Assembly: GCF_900109095.1 (NCBI RefSeq)
Contig: NZ_FNYZ01000002.1
Coordinates: forward strand, 348,165-412,164
Reading direction: 5' to 3'
DNA length: 64,000 nucleotides
DNA from: Sphingobium sp. AP50
Lineage (GTDB): Bacteria; Pseudomonadota; Alphaproteobacteria; Sphingomonadales; Sphingomonadaceae
The notes under the pieces are model-generated. The model was not told where the DNA came from, ran no database searches, and saw nothing but the letters and a program-made list of their open reading frames with translations. The translations under genes and the position numbers were made by a program. Below are positions 9,691-18,155 of the stretch, one piece after another; position 1 is the first letter of the stretch, and each line of letters begins with the position of its first letter.

Positions 9691-9853
9691 CCCGTTCGTG
9701 CTGAGTAGGGGCTGAGCTTGTCGAAGTCCCATATCGAAGCATCCTTCGATACGTTGAGCAGGTCGGATTGTCCCCCGGACAATCCTGAACCATCCGGGGG
9801 ATGGTTCACCTGCTCAATTCGACTTCGCTCAATGGCTACTCAGGACGAACGGC
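9691..9853. repeat. Intergenic palindromic repeat block (three perfect hairpins inside an imperfect outer inverted repeat)
   Basis: Between nadE and gltX lie three successive perfect hairpins: TATCGAAG-N4-CTTCGATA (9732-9751), ATTGTCC-N3-GGACAAT (9767-9783) and GAACCATCC-N3-GGATGGTTC (9787-9807). The outer ends (CGTTCGTGCTGAGTAG at left; its imperfect complement CTACTCAGGACGAACG at right) form a long imperfect inverted repeat. The CGTTCGTGCTGAG / CTTGTCGAAG words are typical of dispersed repeats in sphingomonad intergenic regions. Likely a BIME-like element transcribed with nadE. Confidence 0.75.
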
Positions 9854-9864
9854 CTTTTCATAGG

Positions 9865-11526
9865 TTAGATGCTGCGGAAGCCGTTGGTGATCGGATAGCG
9901 GCGGTCACGGCCGAAATTGCGGATGCCGAGTTTCACGCCGGGGGGAGACTGGCGGCGCTTATATTCAGCGATGTAGAGCAGGCGCTCGATGCGGGCGACC
10001 GTCTCCTTCTCGAAACCGCGCTCGACCAGCTTGTCGACCGACAATTCCTCCTCGACCAGGCCGTAGAGGATCGGATCGAGAATTTCATAGGGCGGCAGGC
10101 TGTCATCGTCGCGCTGATTGTCTCGCAGTTCGGCGCTGGGCGGCTTGGTGATGACGCGCTCCGGCATCACCGGGCCAGACGGGCCGAAGCCTTCGCCTAG
10201 CGACGGGACATTGTCGTTCCGCCAGCGGCAGAGGTCGAAGACCGTGGTCTTGTAGGCGTCCTTCAGCACCGAATAGCCGCCCGCCATGTCGCCATAGATG
10301 GTGGCATAGCCGACCGACATCTCGCTCTTGTTGCCGGTGGTCAGCAGCATATGGCCATATTTGTTGGAAAGGCCCATCAGCGTGACGCCACGAATGCGCG
10401 ACTGGATATTCTCCTCGGTCAGGTCGCGGCTGCGGCCTTCGAAGACGGGGGCGAGCATCGTGTCGAAGGCGGCGACGGCCGGTTCGATAGGAATCGTGTC
10501 GTAGCGGACACCGAGCAGGCGGGCGCATTCGACCGCGTCGTCCAAGCTTTCCTGTGAGGTGAAGCGCGAGGGCATCATGACGCACCAGACGCGATCGGCG
10601 CCCAGCGCGTCGACCGCGACAGCGGCGGAGAGGGCGGAGTCGATCCCGCCTGACAGGCCCAGCACCACACCGGGGAAGCGGTTGCGGTTCACATAGTCGC
10701 GCAGGCCCAGCACCATGGCGTTGTAGATGTCGGCCGGGCGGGGATCGAGATCATGCTTGTCCCCGGGCAGGCAGACCCACTGGCCGTCCCATTTCTCCCA
10801 TGTCGTCAGCACCAGCGACTCTTCCCAGTCGGGCAGTTGCTGCGCGAGGGAGAGGTCGCCGTTCATCACGAAGGAGGCGCCGTCGAACACCAGTTCGTCC
10901 TGTCCGCCGACACGGTTGAGATAGACGAGCGGCAGGCCGGTTTCGCGCACGCGCGTCCCCGCCACCATGTTCAATCGGCGGTCATCCTTGTCGACTTCGA
11001 ACGGACTGCCATTGGGGCTGATCAATATTTCCGCGCCTTCGGCTCGCAGATGGGCGGTGACGAAGGGGAACCAGATATCCTCGCAGATGGGGACGCCGAT
11101 CTTCACGCCCCTGAACAGGATCGGCGCGGGCAGCGGGCCAGGGGCGAACAGGCGCTTTTCATCGAAGGTGCCGTAATTGGGCAGTTCGCGCTTTTGCCGG
11201 ATCGCGGTGACGGCGCCATTTTCCAGCAGGGCGACGACGTTGAAGAGTACGCCCTGCGAGGCGACGACAGTGCCGACCAGCATCGCCGGGCCGCCATCGG
11301 CCGTTTCCTGCGCCATCCGGTCCAGATGATAATTGGCCTGATCGACAAGAGCGGGCTTGAGCACCAGATCTTCGGGCGGATAGCCGATCAGTTGCAGTTC
11401 GGGATAGACGATCAGGTCCGCGCCCTGTGCCCGTGCGCGCCATTCCAGCATGGCGTCGGCATTGGCTTTGGGGTCGCCCATATATTGGGACATCTGCGCG
11501 AGCGCGATCACGAGTTTGTCGGTCAT
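9865..11526 (-). CDS. nadE: NAD+ synthase (glutamine-hydrolysing)
   Basis: A 553-residue two-domain enzyme converting deamido-NAD to NAD with glutamine as nitrogen donor. The N-terminal nitrilase-type amidase domain shows its catalytic triad: E43 in [15 protein letters not shown]112 in [14 protein letters not shown] and C148 in VPICEDIW. The C-terminal ATP-pyrophosphatase domain has the P-loop SGGIDSA (292-298) and the [16 protein letters not shown] region. Length is normal for this class. Divergent from prs with 129 bases between starts. Confidence 0.97.
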   Translation of the reverse strand: MTDKLVIALAQMSQYMGDPKANADAMLEWRARAQGADLIVYPELQLIGYPPEDLVLKPALVDQANYHLDRMAQETADGGPAMLVGTVVASQGVLFNVVALLENGAVTAIRQKRELPNYGTFDEKRLFAPGPLPAPILFRGVKIGVPICEDIWFPFVTAHLRAEGAEILISPNGSPFEVDKDDRRLNMVAGTRVRETGLPLVYLNRVGGQDELVFDGASFVMNGDLSLAQQLPDWEESLVLTTWEKWDGQWVCLPGDKHDLDPRPADIYNAMVLGLRDYVNRNRFPGVVLGLSGGIDSALSAAVAVDALGADRVWCVMMPSRFTSQESLDDAVECARLLGVRYDTIPIEPAVAAFDTMLAPVFEGRSRDLTEENIQSRIRGVTLMGLSNKYGHMLLTTGNKSEMSVGYATIYGDMAGGYSVLKDAYKTTVFDLCRWRNDNVPSLGEGFGPSGPVMPERVITKPPSAELRDNQRDDDSLPPYEILDPILYGLVEEELSVDKLVERGFEKETVARIERLLYIAEYKRRQSPPGVKLGIRNFGRDRRYPITNGFRSI

Positions 11527-11655
11527 AGCCGCGCCCTAGTCCATTTTGTCGCAGGGCGCAAAAGCGCCTTTCCACATCGGACATGCGCCGCTAAAGGGGC
11601 CGCGTTTCGCGCATCGTCATCAATTCGTCACGCCATTAGCCTGGGGATTTTCGCC

Positions 11656-12591
11656 ATGAAACTCATGACCGGCAATTCGAACAAGCCGCTTGCGGCCGCC
11701 ATCGCCGACTATATCGAAATCCCCCTGACCGACGCCAGCGTCCGCCGTTTCGCGGACGAGGAAGTTTTCGTGGAAATTCATGAGAATGTCCGCGGTGAAG
11801 ACGTGTTCGTCATCCAGTCGACGGCCTATCCGACCAACGACAATCTGATGGAATTGCTGATCATGATCGATGCGCTGAAGCGCGCGTCGGCCAAGCGAAT
11901 CACGGCGGTCGTCCCCTATTTCGGCTATGCCCGTCAGGACCGGAAGCCCGGCCCGCGCACGCCGATCTCGGCCAAGCTGGTTGCCAATCTGATCACCACC
12001 GCTGGCGCCGACCGCGTTCTTTCGGTCGATCTGCACGCCGGGCAGATTCAGGGCTTTTTCGACATTCCGACCGACAATCTGTTCGGCGCGCCGGTGATGT
12101 CGGCCGATATTCAGGCCCGCTTCGGCGACAAGAATATCATGGTCGTGTCGCCTGACGTGGGCGGCGTGGTGCGCGCCCGCGCGCTGGCCAAGCGGCTCGA
12201 CAACGCCCCGCTCGCCATCGTCGACAAGCGCCGCGAGCGCGCCGGCGAATCGGAAGTGATGAACATCATCGGCGACGTGAAGGGCCGTTTCTGCATTCTG
12301 ATCGACGATATCGTCGATTCGGCGGGTACGCTGTGCAATGCCGCCGCCGCGCTCAAAGCGCAGGGCGCCGAAGACGTCATCGCCTATGTCAGCCATGGCG
12401 TGCTGTCGGGCGGCGCGGTCGCCCGCGTCGAAGCATCGGAACTGCTGGAACTGGTCATCACCGACTCGATCCAGGGCACCGATGCGGTTATCGGCGCCCA
12501 GCGCATCCGGCATCTGCCCATCGCCCCGCTGCTGGGCGAAGCGATCAAGCGCATCGCGGACGAAAGCTCGGTTTCGAGCCTGTTCGACTGA
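11656..12591 (+). CDS. prs: Ribose-phosphate pyrophosphokinase
   Basis: Makes PRPP from ribose 5-phosphate and ATP for nucleotide, His, Trp and NAD synthesis. The 311-residue product shows the class I features: [21 protein letters not shown] near the N-terminus, [10 protein letters not shown] (the ATP-binding flexible loop region), [11 protein letters not shown], and the PRPP loop [11 protein letters not shown] (about 215-225). The frame runs open far upstream, antisense to nadE, but ATG 11656 gives the family's usual N-terminus. Adjacent to nadE, whose pathway uses PRPP-derived pyridine nucleotides. Confidence 0.96.
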   Translation: MKLMTGNSNKPLAAAIADYIEIPLTDASVRRFADEEVFVEIHENVRGEDVFVIQSTAYPTNDNLMELLIMIDALKRASAKRITAVVPYFGYARQDRKPGPRTPISAKLVANLITTAGADRVLSVDLHAGQIQGFFDIPTDNLFGAPVMSADIQARFGDKNIMVVSPDVGGVVRARALAKRLDNAPLAIVDKRRERAGESEVMNIIGDVKGRFCILIDDIVDSAGTLCNAAAALKAQGAEDVIAYVSHGVLSGGAVARVEASELLELVITDSIQGTDAVIGAQRIRHLPIAPLLGEAIKRIADESSVSSLFD

Positions 12592-12637
12592 TCCGACGCA
12601 GGGACTGGGTACCCATGGGTCGCCCGCCCATTCGATG

Positions 12638-12667
12638 AACGCCGGTCGAGTTCGCTCGGCCGGCGTT
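12638..12667. terminator. Hairpin after prs, probable terminator
   Basis: AACGCCGG-T-CGAG, loop TTCG, CTCG-G-CCGGCGTT forms a 13-pair stem with one T-G wobble and a stable tetraloop between the convergent prs and the small membrane-protein gene. The following T-run on the + strand is short (GTCGTTT), so termination strength is uncertain. Confidence 0.7.
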
Positions 12668-12680
12668 GTCGTTTATGGCG

Positions 12681-12917
12681 TCAGTGCGTCGGGAAGAGGA
12701 TGATCGGCAGGGCGAAGACGAGCGCCAATCCGGTAACAATGCGCTGGCCGCGCGATACGCCGAGCGGCAGGTCGCGCCAGATCATGGGGCAGGTCAGCAG
12801 GGCGAAGACGATCAGCAGGTTGGAGATCGTCACCGATCCGCCGATCGGCATGTCCTGCCGCAATGCGAGGCCCGCGAGCAGGCAGATGAAGCTTAAAATC
12901 CAGCCGAGCAACGCCAT
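12681..12917 (-). CDS. Small hydrophobic membrane protein, function unknown
   Basis: A 78-residue protein with about three hydrophobic stretches (residues 2-18, 31-46 and 58-75) separated by short polar turns (RQDMPIG; WRDLPLGVSRGQR). The AAAGGGA ribosome site seven bases before the ATG and the membrane pattern favour this frame over the overlapping frame on the other strand, which encodes an unstructured, polar sequence. I do not recognise the family. It may be co-transcribed with nothing: the VOC gene upstream ends 49 bases away. Confidence 0.6.
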   Translation of the reverse strand: MALLGWILSFICLLAGLALRQDMPIGGSVTISNLLIVFALLTCPMIWRDLPLGVSRGQRIVTGLALVFALPIILFPTH

Positions 12918-12965
12918 GACCGTCCCTTTCCTGATGCAGGCTAGGACGGCAAGGTTGCCAAAGAC

Positions 12966-13406
12966 TTAAGCCGGATCTGCCCAGGGATCATAGCTGCCGA
13001 AGCTCCAGACATTGCCCTCCGGATCTAGCGCGGTGTAGCCGCGGCCCGGATAGCCCGGATTGTCATGCGGTTCGTCCACCACCACGGCGCCTTCGTTGCG
13101 GGCATGGAGGCAATGGGCGTCGGGATCGGCCACGACGACATAGACGCAGGCCGTGATGCCGCCCAGATCGCGCGCGGTGGACCAGGTATAGAGCGATTCG
13201 TCCTCCATATCCTTGACGCTGCCCAGCATCACCATCCCCTGCCCCTCCTCTGGCCCCAATATCAGTTGGGCGTGGTGAATGATGGTCGGATCGGCATCGT
13301 CGGGATAGACGGCGTGGCGGGTGAAGCCGAAGGCGTCGCACAGAAAATCGATCGCGGCGGGCGCATCGGCATAGCGCAGGCAGGGAATGGCGGGCGAACC
13401 GGGCAT
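12966..13406 (-). CDS. VOC-superfamily (glyoxalase/PhnB-like) protein
   Basis: A 146-residue single vicinal-oxygen-chelate domain: the N-terminal PCLRYADAPAAIDFLCDAFGF is the typical first beta-alpha-beta unit, and the C-terminal YTALDPEGNVWSFGSY is the usual D-P-x-G-N-x-W ending. Family members include glyoxalases, dioxygenases and antibiotic-binding proteins; nothing here fixes a substrate. A start at ATG 13406 precedes the fold by only a few residues. Confidence 0.8.
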   Translation of the reverse strand: MPGSPAIPCLRYADAPAAIDFLCDAFGFTRHAVYPDDADPTIIHHAQLILGPEEGQGMVMLGSVKDMEDESLYTWSTARDLGGITACVYVVVADPDAHCLHARNEGAVVVDEPHDNPGYPGRGYTALDPEGNVWSFGSYDPWADPA

Positions 13407-13472
13407 GATCCTCTCCTTATCCGGACATTCTCCAGTCTAGCGCAAAGCCGGCGCAACCGCTAGGCGAAGGGC

Positions 13473-14324
13473 ATGACGACCCGCGACGATCTGGCCCTTG
13501 CCAACCGCCTTGCCGACGCCGCTGGCGCCGCCATCCGCCCCTTTTTCCGTGCGCGCTATGACATGGAGATCAAGGCGGACAAATCGCCGGTGACGGAGGC
13601 CGACCGTGCCGCCGAAGCGGCGATCCGCGCGATACTGGAAAAGGAACGGCCGGACGACGGCATCATCGGCGAGGAATATGGATCGGTGCGGACCGATGCC
13701 GAGCGGGTGTGGATTCTCGATCCGATCGACGGCACGCGCAGCTTCATCGCCGGGCGGCCGATCTTCGGCACGCTGATCGCGCTGACGCAGGCTGGCTGGC
13801 CGACGATCGGCATCATCGACCAGCCGATCGCGCAGGAACGCTGGGCCGGTATGAGCGGGCAGCCGACCACCTTCAACGGCAAGCCAGTGCGGACGCGGGC
13901 GTGCCGGGCGCTGGAAGGCGCGGGTATCGCCACCACCAGCCCGCACCTCTTCGCCGATGGCGACGTGCCCCATTATCTTGCGCTGGTCGCCGCCGTATCA
14001 GGCGGATCGCCGCGGCAGGGGCCGGTCTATGGCGGGGACTGCTATAATTATGGGCTGCTGTCGTCGGGGTTCCTGGACATCGTCATCGAATCGGGCCTGC
14101 AAAGCTATGACTTCGCGGCGCTGGTGCCGGTGGTCGAGGGCGCGGGCGGCCTGATGTGCGACTGGAATGGCGAGCCGTTGACCGCTGACAGCGAAGGCCA
14201 TGTGCTGGCGCTGGGCGATCCGGCACGGCTGGAAGATGTGCTGGAAGCGATCCACCAGTCCGGGCATGACCATGACCATGACCATGACCATGACCATGAC
14301 CATGGGCATGATCATCATCACTGA
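13473..14324 (+). CDS. hisN: Inositol-monophosphatase-family phosphatase, HisN-type, with His/Asp tail
   Basis: A 283-residue Mg2+-dependent phosphatase. Metal-binding motifs are EE at 67-68 (GIIGEEYG), DPIDGT at 83-88 and the second motif around SYDFAALVPVVEGAGG (D213). The TRSFIAG segment after DPIDGT matches the histidinol-phosphatase (HisN) branch of alphaproteobacteria and actinobacteria, which completes histidine biosynthesis, rather than true inositol monophosphatases. Residues 265-283 form an added tail (HDHDHDHDHDHDHGHDHHH) that the catalytic fold does not need; it could bind Zn, Ni or Cu. No other his gene is nearby, so the exact substrate is inferred. Confidence 0.85.
   Translation: MTTRDDLALANRLADAAGAAIRPFFRARYDMEIKADKSPVTEADRAAEAAIRAILEKERPDDGIIGEEYGSVRTDAERVWILDPIDGTRSFIAGRPIFGTLIALTQAGWPTIGIIDQPIAQERWAGMSGQPTTFNGKPVRTRACRALEGAGIATTSPHLFADGDVPHYLALVAAVSGGSPRQGPVYGGDCYNYGLLSSGFLDIVIESGLQSYDFAALVPVVEGAGGLMCDWNGEPLTADSEGHVLALGDPARLEDVLEAIHQSGHDHDHDHDHDHDHGHDHHH
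14265..14300 (+). repeat. Six tandem CATGAC hexamers inside hisN
   Basis: Six exact copies of CATGAC, each encoding His-Asp, followed by CATGGG, CATGAT and CATCAT near-copies up to the stop codon. The unit is a multiple of three, so slippage would change tail length without shifting frame. Confidence 0.97.
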
Positions 14325-14336
14325 GGGGCGCAAGCC

Positions 14337-14630
14337 GTGTTGACGAGACGCCGATCAGCGATGCGGGCTGTGGGATTATGCCTTCCGCTGGTGCTGGCCA
14401 CTGGAGGGTGCGACCGGAAACTGCCCTTCTCTCCGACCGTCTTTAAAAAGGCGAAGGCACAATGCGGTGCCAAGGACGCCTACATCATGCCGGAACACCC
14501 GAAGGCCATCGCCTTTCATGGCTCTTCGGACGATCATGTCGGGCAGGCGAAATGCCTGAAGGACAAATTGCGCGACACCGATATGGAGCAGATCGTCCTG
14601 ATAGGCTCGCAAATGTACGTCACGCCCTGA
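14337..14630 (+). CDS. Small secreted protein of unknown function
   Basis: A 97-residue product with a basic N-terminus, hydrophobic core (AVGLCLPLVLA) and GGC at the likely processing site; the residue at -3 of that cysteine is Thr, so it is a poor lipobox and a soluble or atypical lipoprotein export is possible. Two further cysteines (C43 and C73 region) could form a disulphide. The start is GTG 14337 or ATG 14361. It begins 12 bases after hisN and may share its transcript; its last 11 bases overlap the convergent VOC gene. Family not recognised. Confidence 0.6.
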   Translation: MLTRRRSAMRAVGLCLPLVLATGGCDRKLPFSPTVFKKAKAQCGAKDAYIMPEHPKAIAFHGSSDDHVGQAKCLKDKLRDTDMEQIVLIGSQMYVTP

Positions 14631-15033
14631 CCGGCCCGCCGATCGACCAGACATGGCCGAAGGGGTCGGTCACCTGGCCATAGCGCTGGTCCCAGAACTG
14701 ATTGTCGAGCGGAAAGCGGACGGTTGCGCCTGCTGACAGCGCTTGATTCCATGCGGTGTCGGCGTCGCTCGTCTCCAGATGCAGCGTGACCGCGGCCGGA
14801 ACCGCGGCCGGTGCCCCGCCACACATTTCGGGGAAATGATCGTTCAGCATCAGGGCGCCACCATGGATGGTGAGGTGCGCATGCATGATGCGGGTTCCAC
14901 CTTCCTCCAGATGGCGGCTCTGTTCGATCGCGCCGAACGCCGCCTTGTAGAAAGCGATGGCGTCGGCCGCCCTGCCGTCGCCGATGGTGAGATGCGGGGT
15001 GACGCCCGGCATGTTGTGCACTGTGTCGCTCAA
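14620..15033 (-). CDS. VOC-superfamily protein (PhnB-like)
   Basis: A 137-residue single-domain VOC protein: TPHLTIGDGRAADAIAFYKAAFGA is the characteristic PhnB-like beginning, MHAHLTIHGGALMLND the central strand, and QVTDPFGHVWSIGG the C-terminal motif. The called start is TTG preceded by AGAAGG; an ATG eight codons in (15012) is the alternative. It is a different subgroup from the VOC gene at 12966, not a recent duplicate. Function unknown. Confidence 0.8.
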   Translation of the reverse strand: MSDTVHNMPGVTPHLTIGDGRAADAIAFYKAAFGAIEQSRHLEEGGTRIMHAHLTIHGGALMLNDHFPEMCGGAPAAVPAAVTLHLETSDADTAWNQALSAGATVRFPLDNQFWDQRYGQVTDPFGHVWSIGGPVRA

Positions 15034-15235
15034 TTGCCTTCTCCCTGCCCCCGAGTCGGGGAGTGACAGGATAGAATGGAGCGCGCCCGGCCAGAAGAGG
15101 TTGATCGCGCCGAATCGCTTGCCTTTTGCGGCGCAGCCCCCTAAGGGCCGCCCTTCGCGATATTCAGTGAGACCGCCCGGCTAACTAGGGCTGCCGGGGC
15201 TGTCTGTAATCGTCGCGCTGAACAAGGAGACGAAA

Positions 15236-15439
15236 ATGCCCAAGATGAAGACCAAGAGCGGTGTGAAGAAGCGCTTCAAGTTCACCGCTACCGGCAAGGT
15301 CAAGCACGGCGTCGCTGGCAAGCGTCACCGCCTGATCAGCCACAACTCGAAATATATTCGCCAGAACCGCGGCACCAGCGTGCTGTCGGATTCGGATGTC
15401 GGTCACGTGCGCCTGTGGGCGCCGTACGGCCTGAAGTAA
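15236..15439 (+). CDS. rpmI: 50S ribosomal protein L35
   Basis: A 67-residue, strongly basic protein with the L35 pattern [15 protein letters not shown] and the conserved GKRHRL segment. It is followed 13 bases later by rplT, the universal partner. infC, often first in this operon, is not upstream here. The 200 bases upstream hold no gene; they must contain the promoter and leader, but I could not identify a convincing L20-binding structure by eye. Confidence 0.97.
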   Translation: MPKMKTKSGVKKRFKFTATGKVKHGVAGKRHRLISHNSKYIRQNRGTSVLSDSDVGHVRLWAPYGLK

Positions 15440-15452
15440 GGAGGCCTGACCC

Positions 15453-15815
15453 ATGGCACGTGTCAAGCGTGGTGTAACCACGAAGGCGAAGCATAAGCGG
15501 ATTCTAGATCAGGCGAAGGGCTATTATGGCCGTCGCAAGAATACGATCCGTGTCGCCCGTCAGGCTGTCGAAAAGGCCGGCCAGTATGCGTATCGCGACC
15601 GTAAGGTTAAGAAGCGCACCTTCCGTGGCCTGTGGATCCAGCGCATCAACGCGGGCGTCCGCGCTGAAGGCCTGACCTATTCGCAGTTCATGCATGGCCT
15701 GAAGCTGGCCGGCGTGCAGCTGGACCGCAAGGTTCTGGCCGACATTGCGATGCACGAAGGCGAGGCGTTTAGCGCCATCATCGCCCAGGCGAAGGCTGCG
15801 CTGCCCGCAGCCTGA
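15453..15815 (+). CDS. rplT: 50S ribosomal protein L20
   Basis: A 120-residue protein with the L20 start [30 protein letters not shown] and the conserved [20 protein letters not shown] core. L20 is an early 23S rRNA assembly protein and represses its own operon in other bacteria. An AAGGAGG ribosome site overlaps the rpmI end. A textbook terminator follows 27 bases after the stop. Confidence 0.98.
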   Translation: MARVKRGVTTKAKHKRILDQAKGYYGRRKNTIRVARQAVEKAGQYAYRDRKVKKRTFRGLWIQRINAGVRAEGLTYSQFMHGLKLAGVQLDRKVLADIAMHEGEAFSAIIAQAKAALPAA

Positions 15816-15842
15816 GCGGACTGATCGCAAGATCGTCTCAAG

Positions 15843-15882
15843 GGGCGCCGGGGCAGATGCTTCCGGCGCCCTTTTTGTTTTT
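15843..15882 (+). terminator. Intrinsic terminator of rpmI-rplT
   Basis: Perfect nine-pair stem GGGCGCCGG / CCGGCGCCC (15843-15851 with 15863-15871) followed by TTTTTGTTTTT. Confidence 0.95.
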
Positions 15883-15888
15883 ACTCGA

Positions 15889-15954
15889 CCTCCGTTCGTG
15901 CTGCCTCTTTCGAGCTATGCACGCGCCCTTCGACAGGCTCGGGGCGAACGGAGG
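15889..15954. repeat. Dispersed intergenic inverted repeat
   Basis: CCTCCGTTCG (15889-15898) pairs perfectly with CGAACGGAGG (15945-15954). The interior contains CCCTTCGACAGGCTCGGGG, a word typical of sphingomonad intergenic repeats and related to the block at 9691-9853. Confidence 0.7.
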
Positions 15955-15986
15955 TTGGTTGAGCCTGAACATCGGGGGCCAATCCC

Positions 15987-16604
15987 ATGTCGCTGCATCT
16001 CTGGTGGTTGTATGTTACGGCAGTTTTCCTGATTTCGGCCACGCCCGGCCCCAATATGCTGCATGTGATGACGCAGAGCATCGCCCATGGCCCGCGCAAG
16101 GCGACCGCCACGATGGCAGGGCTGATGAGCGCGGTGCTGCTGTGCCTGATCGCCTCCGCGCTGGGTCTTGGCGCTTTACTGAAGGCGTCGCCGCGCCTGT
16201 TCGATGTGCTGCGCTATGCCGGTGTCGCGTACCTTGTCTGGCTGGGGATCAAGGCCTGGCGCGCGCCCGTGGGCGATAGCGAGGCGCAGGCGACCAACGC
16301 GCGTTCGGCGCGTGCGCTCTATGCCACCGGGCTGCTGACGGGCCTGTCCAATCCCAAGCTGATCGTCTTTGCCGCCGCGCTCTTCCCCCAGTTCATCGAA
16401 CTGGATCGGCCCTTCTGGGTCCAGCTTGCGATCCTGATCGTCAGCTTCGTGGTGATCGAAAGCTTCTGGTACGGCGTCTATGCCTTGGGCGGCCTGCGCC
16501 TCGCCCGCTGGCTGGAGCCCGCCAACCGGCAGAAGCTGTTCAACCGTGGCACCGGATTGATGTTCATCGGCTTTGGCGGGGCGTTGCTGGGCGCGCGGGC
16601 TTAA
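15987..16604 (+). CDS. LysE/RhtB-family amino-acid exporter
   Basis: A 205-residue inner-membrane protein with about six hydrophobic spans. The family signature SATPGPNMLHVMTQSIAHGPRKA (about 18-40) and the central TGLLTGLSNPKLIVFAAALFPQF (about 113-135) are both present, typical of RhtB-type exporters of homoserine, threonine or related amino acids. No regulator adjoins it; the substrate is unknown. Confidence 0.9.
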   Translation: MSLHLWWLYVTAVFLISATPGPNMLHVMTQSIAHGPRKATATMAGLMSAVLLCLIASALGLGALLKASPRLFDVLRYAGVAYLVWLGIKAWRAPVGDSEAQATNARSARALYATGLLTGLSNPKLIVFAAALFPQFIELDRPFWVQLAILIVSFVVIESFWYGVYALGGLRLARWLEPANRQKLFNRGTGLMFIGFGGALLGARA

Positions 16605-16614
16605 CCTCCCCGCC

Positions 16615-16663
16615 GTCATTCCCGCGAAAGCGGGTTTGACCGAGTCACGTGCCTCGGTCAAAC
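16615..16663. repeat. Dispersed repeat plus 11-pair hairpin, left flank of the GIY-YIG gene
   Basis: GTCATTCCCGCGAAAGCGGG (16615-16634) is one copy of a repeat also found at 17021-17049, 24808-24897, 58168-58195 and 63716-63805. It runs straight into a perfect hairpin GTTTGACCGAG-N8-CTCGGTCAAAC (16634-16663). Confidence 0.85.
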
Positions 16664-16679
16664 ATCTCCCGAGATAGCC

Positions 16680-17006
16680 ATGTCGCGCGAGATCAACCCA
16701 ACCGCTTACATTCTTGCGAGCCGCAGAAACGGTACACTTTACGCAGGTGTCACCGCTGACCTTATAAAGCGCCTCTACAAGCATCGAAACGGCTTGATCG
16801 AAGGCTTCACGAAAGACTACGGCGTCAAGCGCCTGGTCTGGTTCGAACCGCATGACAGCATGGACAGCGCCATCCTGCGGGAAAAGCGGATCAAGAAATG
16901 GAACAGGCAGTGGAAGATTGAGCTGATCGAAGCTGGCAATCCTGACTGGGATGATCTGGCGCTGGACTTTGGCTTTGAGCCTTTGTCCTCTTTACGTAGC
17001 GACTGA
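16680..17006 (+). CDS. Single-domain GIY-YIG nuclease-like protein
   Basis: A 108-residue protein consisting only of a GIY-YIG domain: AYILAS (9-14) and LYAGVT (20-25) are the two motif strands in degenerate form, R31 in KRLYKHRNG is the conserved arginine, and E68 in ILREKRIKKW is the metal-binding glutamate. UvrC, homing enzymes and Slx1 use this fold with extra domains that are absent here. The gene is framed on both sides by a hairpin and then an inverted copy of a dispersed repeat, suggesting an inserted cassette between the LysE gene and pheS. A cellular function for such stand-alone proteins is not established. Confidence 0.85.
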   Translation: MSREINPTAYILASRRNGTLYAGVTADLIKRLYKHRNGLIEGFTKDYGVKRLVWFEPHDSMDSAILREKRIKKWNRQWKIELIEAGNPDWDDLALDFGFEPLSSLRSD

Positions 17007-17049
17007 CCGGCAGGTCAGGAGATGGGTTCCCGCTTTCGCGGGAATGACG
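17003..17049. repeat. Hairpin plus dispersed repeat, right flank of the GIY-YIG gene
   Basis: CTGACC-N4-GGTCAG (17003-17018) overlaps the GIY-YIG stop codon and is followed by TTCCCGC-TTTC-GCGGGAA (17027-17044) and TGACG, the reverse complement of the left-flank repeat. If translated it yields the spurious peptide [10 protein letters not shown] in front of pheS. Confidence 0.85.
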
Positions 17050-17063
17050 AAGGTTTGAAAATT

Positions 17064-18155
17064 ATGACCGAAATTAGCGCATTGAAAGCCGGCCTGATCG
17101 CCGACATCGCCGCCGCCGGCACGCTCGACGCGCTGGAGGCGCTGCGGGTGGGCGCGCTGGGCAAGAGTGGGGTCGTGACTGGCCTGCTGAAAACGCTTGG
17201 GCCCATGTCGCCGGACGAGCGGATGGAGAAGGGCCCGCCGATCCAGGATCTGCGCGAGAGCGTGACTGCCGCGCTGGCCGACAAGAAGGCCGCGCTGGAA
17301 CAGGCTGCGCTGGACGCGAAGCTGGCGTCTGAAAAGGTCGACATGACCCTGCCCGCCGATCTGGGTCCGCAAGGGTCGGTCCATGCCGTCAGTCAGGTGA
17401 TGGACGAACTGGCGGAAGTCTTCGCGGACCTCGGCTTCTCGGTCGCGACCGGACCGGAGATCGAGGACGACTGGCATAATTTCACCGCGCTCAATATCCC
17501 GGAGACGCACCCGGCGCGCGCGATGCACGACACCTTCTACTTCCCTGATGAAGAGGGACAGAAGAAGATGCTGCTGCGCACCCACACCTCGCCGGTGCAG
17601 ATCCGCACGATGATGACGCAGGAGCCGCCGATCCGCATCATCGCGCCCGGCCGCGTCTATCGCAGCGACAGCGACGCGACTCACACGCCGATGTTCCACC
17701 AGATCGAAGGTCTGGTGATCGACAAGGGCATCACGCTGGGGCACCTCAAATGGACGCTGGAAACTTTCCTCAAGGCGTTCTTCGAGCGCGAGGACATCGT
17801 CCTGCGCCTGCGCCCCAGCTATTTCCCCTTCACCGAACCCTCGGTGGAAGTCGACGTCGGCTACACGCTGACCAATGGCCAGCGCGTGATCGGCGGCGAC
17901 GGCGATGCGGCCGGTGGCGGCTGGCTGGAAGTGCTGGGCAGCGGTATGGTCAACCGTCGCGTGATCGAGGCGTGCGGGCTTGATCCCGACGAATGGCAGG
18001 GCTTTGCCTTCGGTACCGGCGTCGATCGGCTCGCCATGCTGAAATATGGCATGAACGACCTGCGCGCCTTCTTCGACGGCGATCTGCGCTGGCTGAAACA
18101 TTATGGATTTTCGGCACTCGACGTGCCCACGCTGTCGGGAGGAGTCGGCGCATGA
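17064..18155 (+). CDS. pheS: Phenylalanine--tRNA ligase alpha subunit
   Basis: A 363-residue class II synthetase subunit that forms an alpha2-beta2 enzyme with PheT. A coiled N-terminal arm precedes the catalytic core; motif 2 is in [22 protein letters not shown] and motif 3 in [17 protein letters not shown], with [10 protein letters not shown] between. The frame is open 14 codons further upstream, but those are repeat-derived; the ATG at 17064 gives the normal N-terminus. Its stop overlaps the pheT start by four bases. Confidence 0.97.
   Translation: MTEISALKAGLIADIAAAGTLDALEALRVGALGKSGVVTGLLKTLGPMSPDERMEKGPPIQDLRESVTAALADKKAALEQAALDAKLASEKVDMTLPADLGPQGSVHAVSQVMDELAEVFADLGFSVATGPEIEDDWHNFTALNIPETHPARAMHDTFYFPDEEGQKKMLLRTHTSPVQIRTMMTQEPPIRIIAPGRVYRSDSDATHTPMFHQIEGLVIDKGITLGHLKWTLETFLKAFFEREDIVLRLRPSYFPFTEPSVEVDVGYTLTNGQRVIGGDGDAAGGGWLEVLGSGMVNRRVIEACGLDPDEWQGFAFGTGVDRLAMLKYGMNDLRAFFDGDLRWLKHYGFSALDVPTLSGGVGA

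Noticed and set aside
12666..12896. + strand 76-codon frame opposite the small membrane protein
   Set aside because: Polar, Arg/Gln-rich and without a good ribosome site; the - strand frame has membrane spans and AAAGGGA.
14265..14318. Tandem short repeat considered as a CRISPR-like or satellite array
   Set aside because: The units have no spacers and lie in frame inside hisN.
16830..16860. GGTTCGAA word resembling a tRNA T-loop
   Set aside because: No cloverleaf can be drawn around it and it lies within the GIY-YIG coding sequence.
17022..17063. N-terminal extension of pheS ([10 protein letters not shown]...)
   Set aside because: It is the translation of the dispersed repeat, and the conserved protein starts at 17064.
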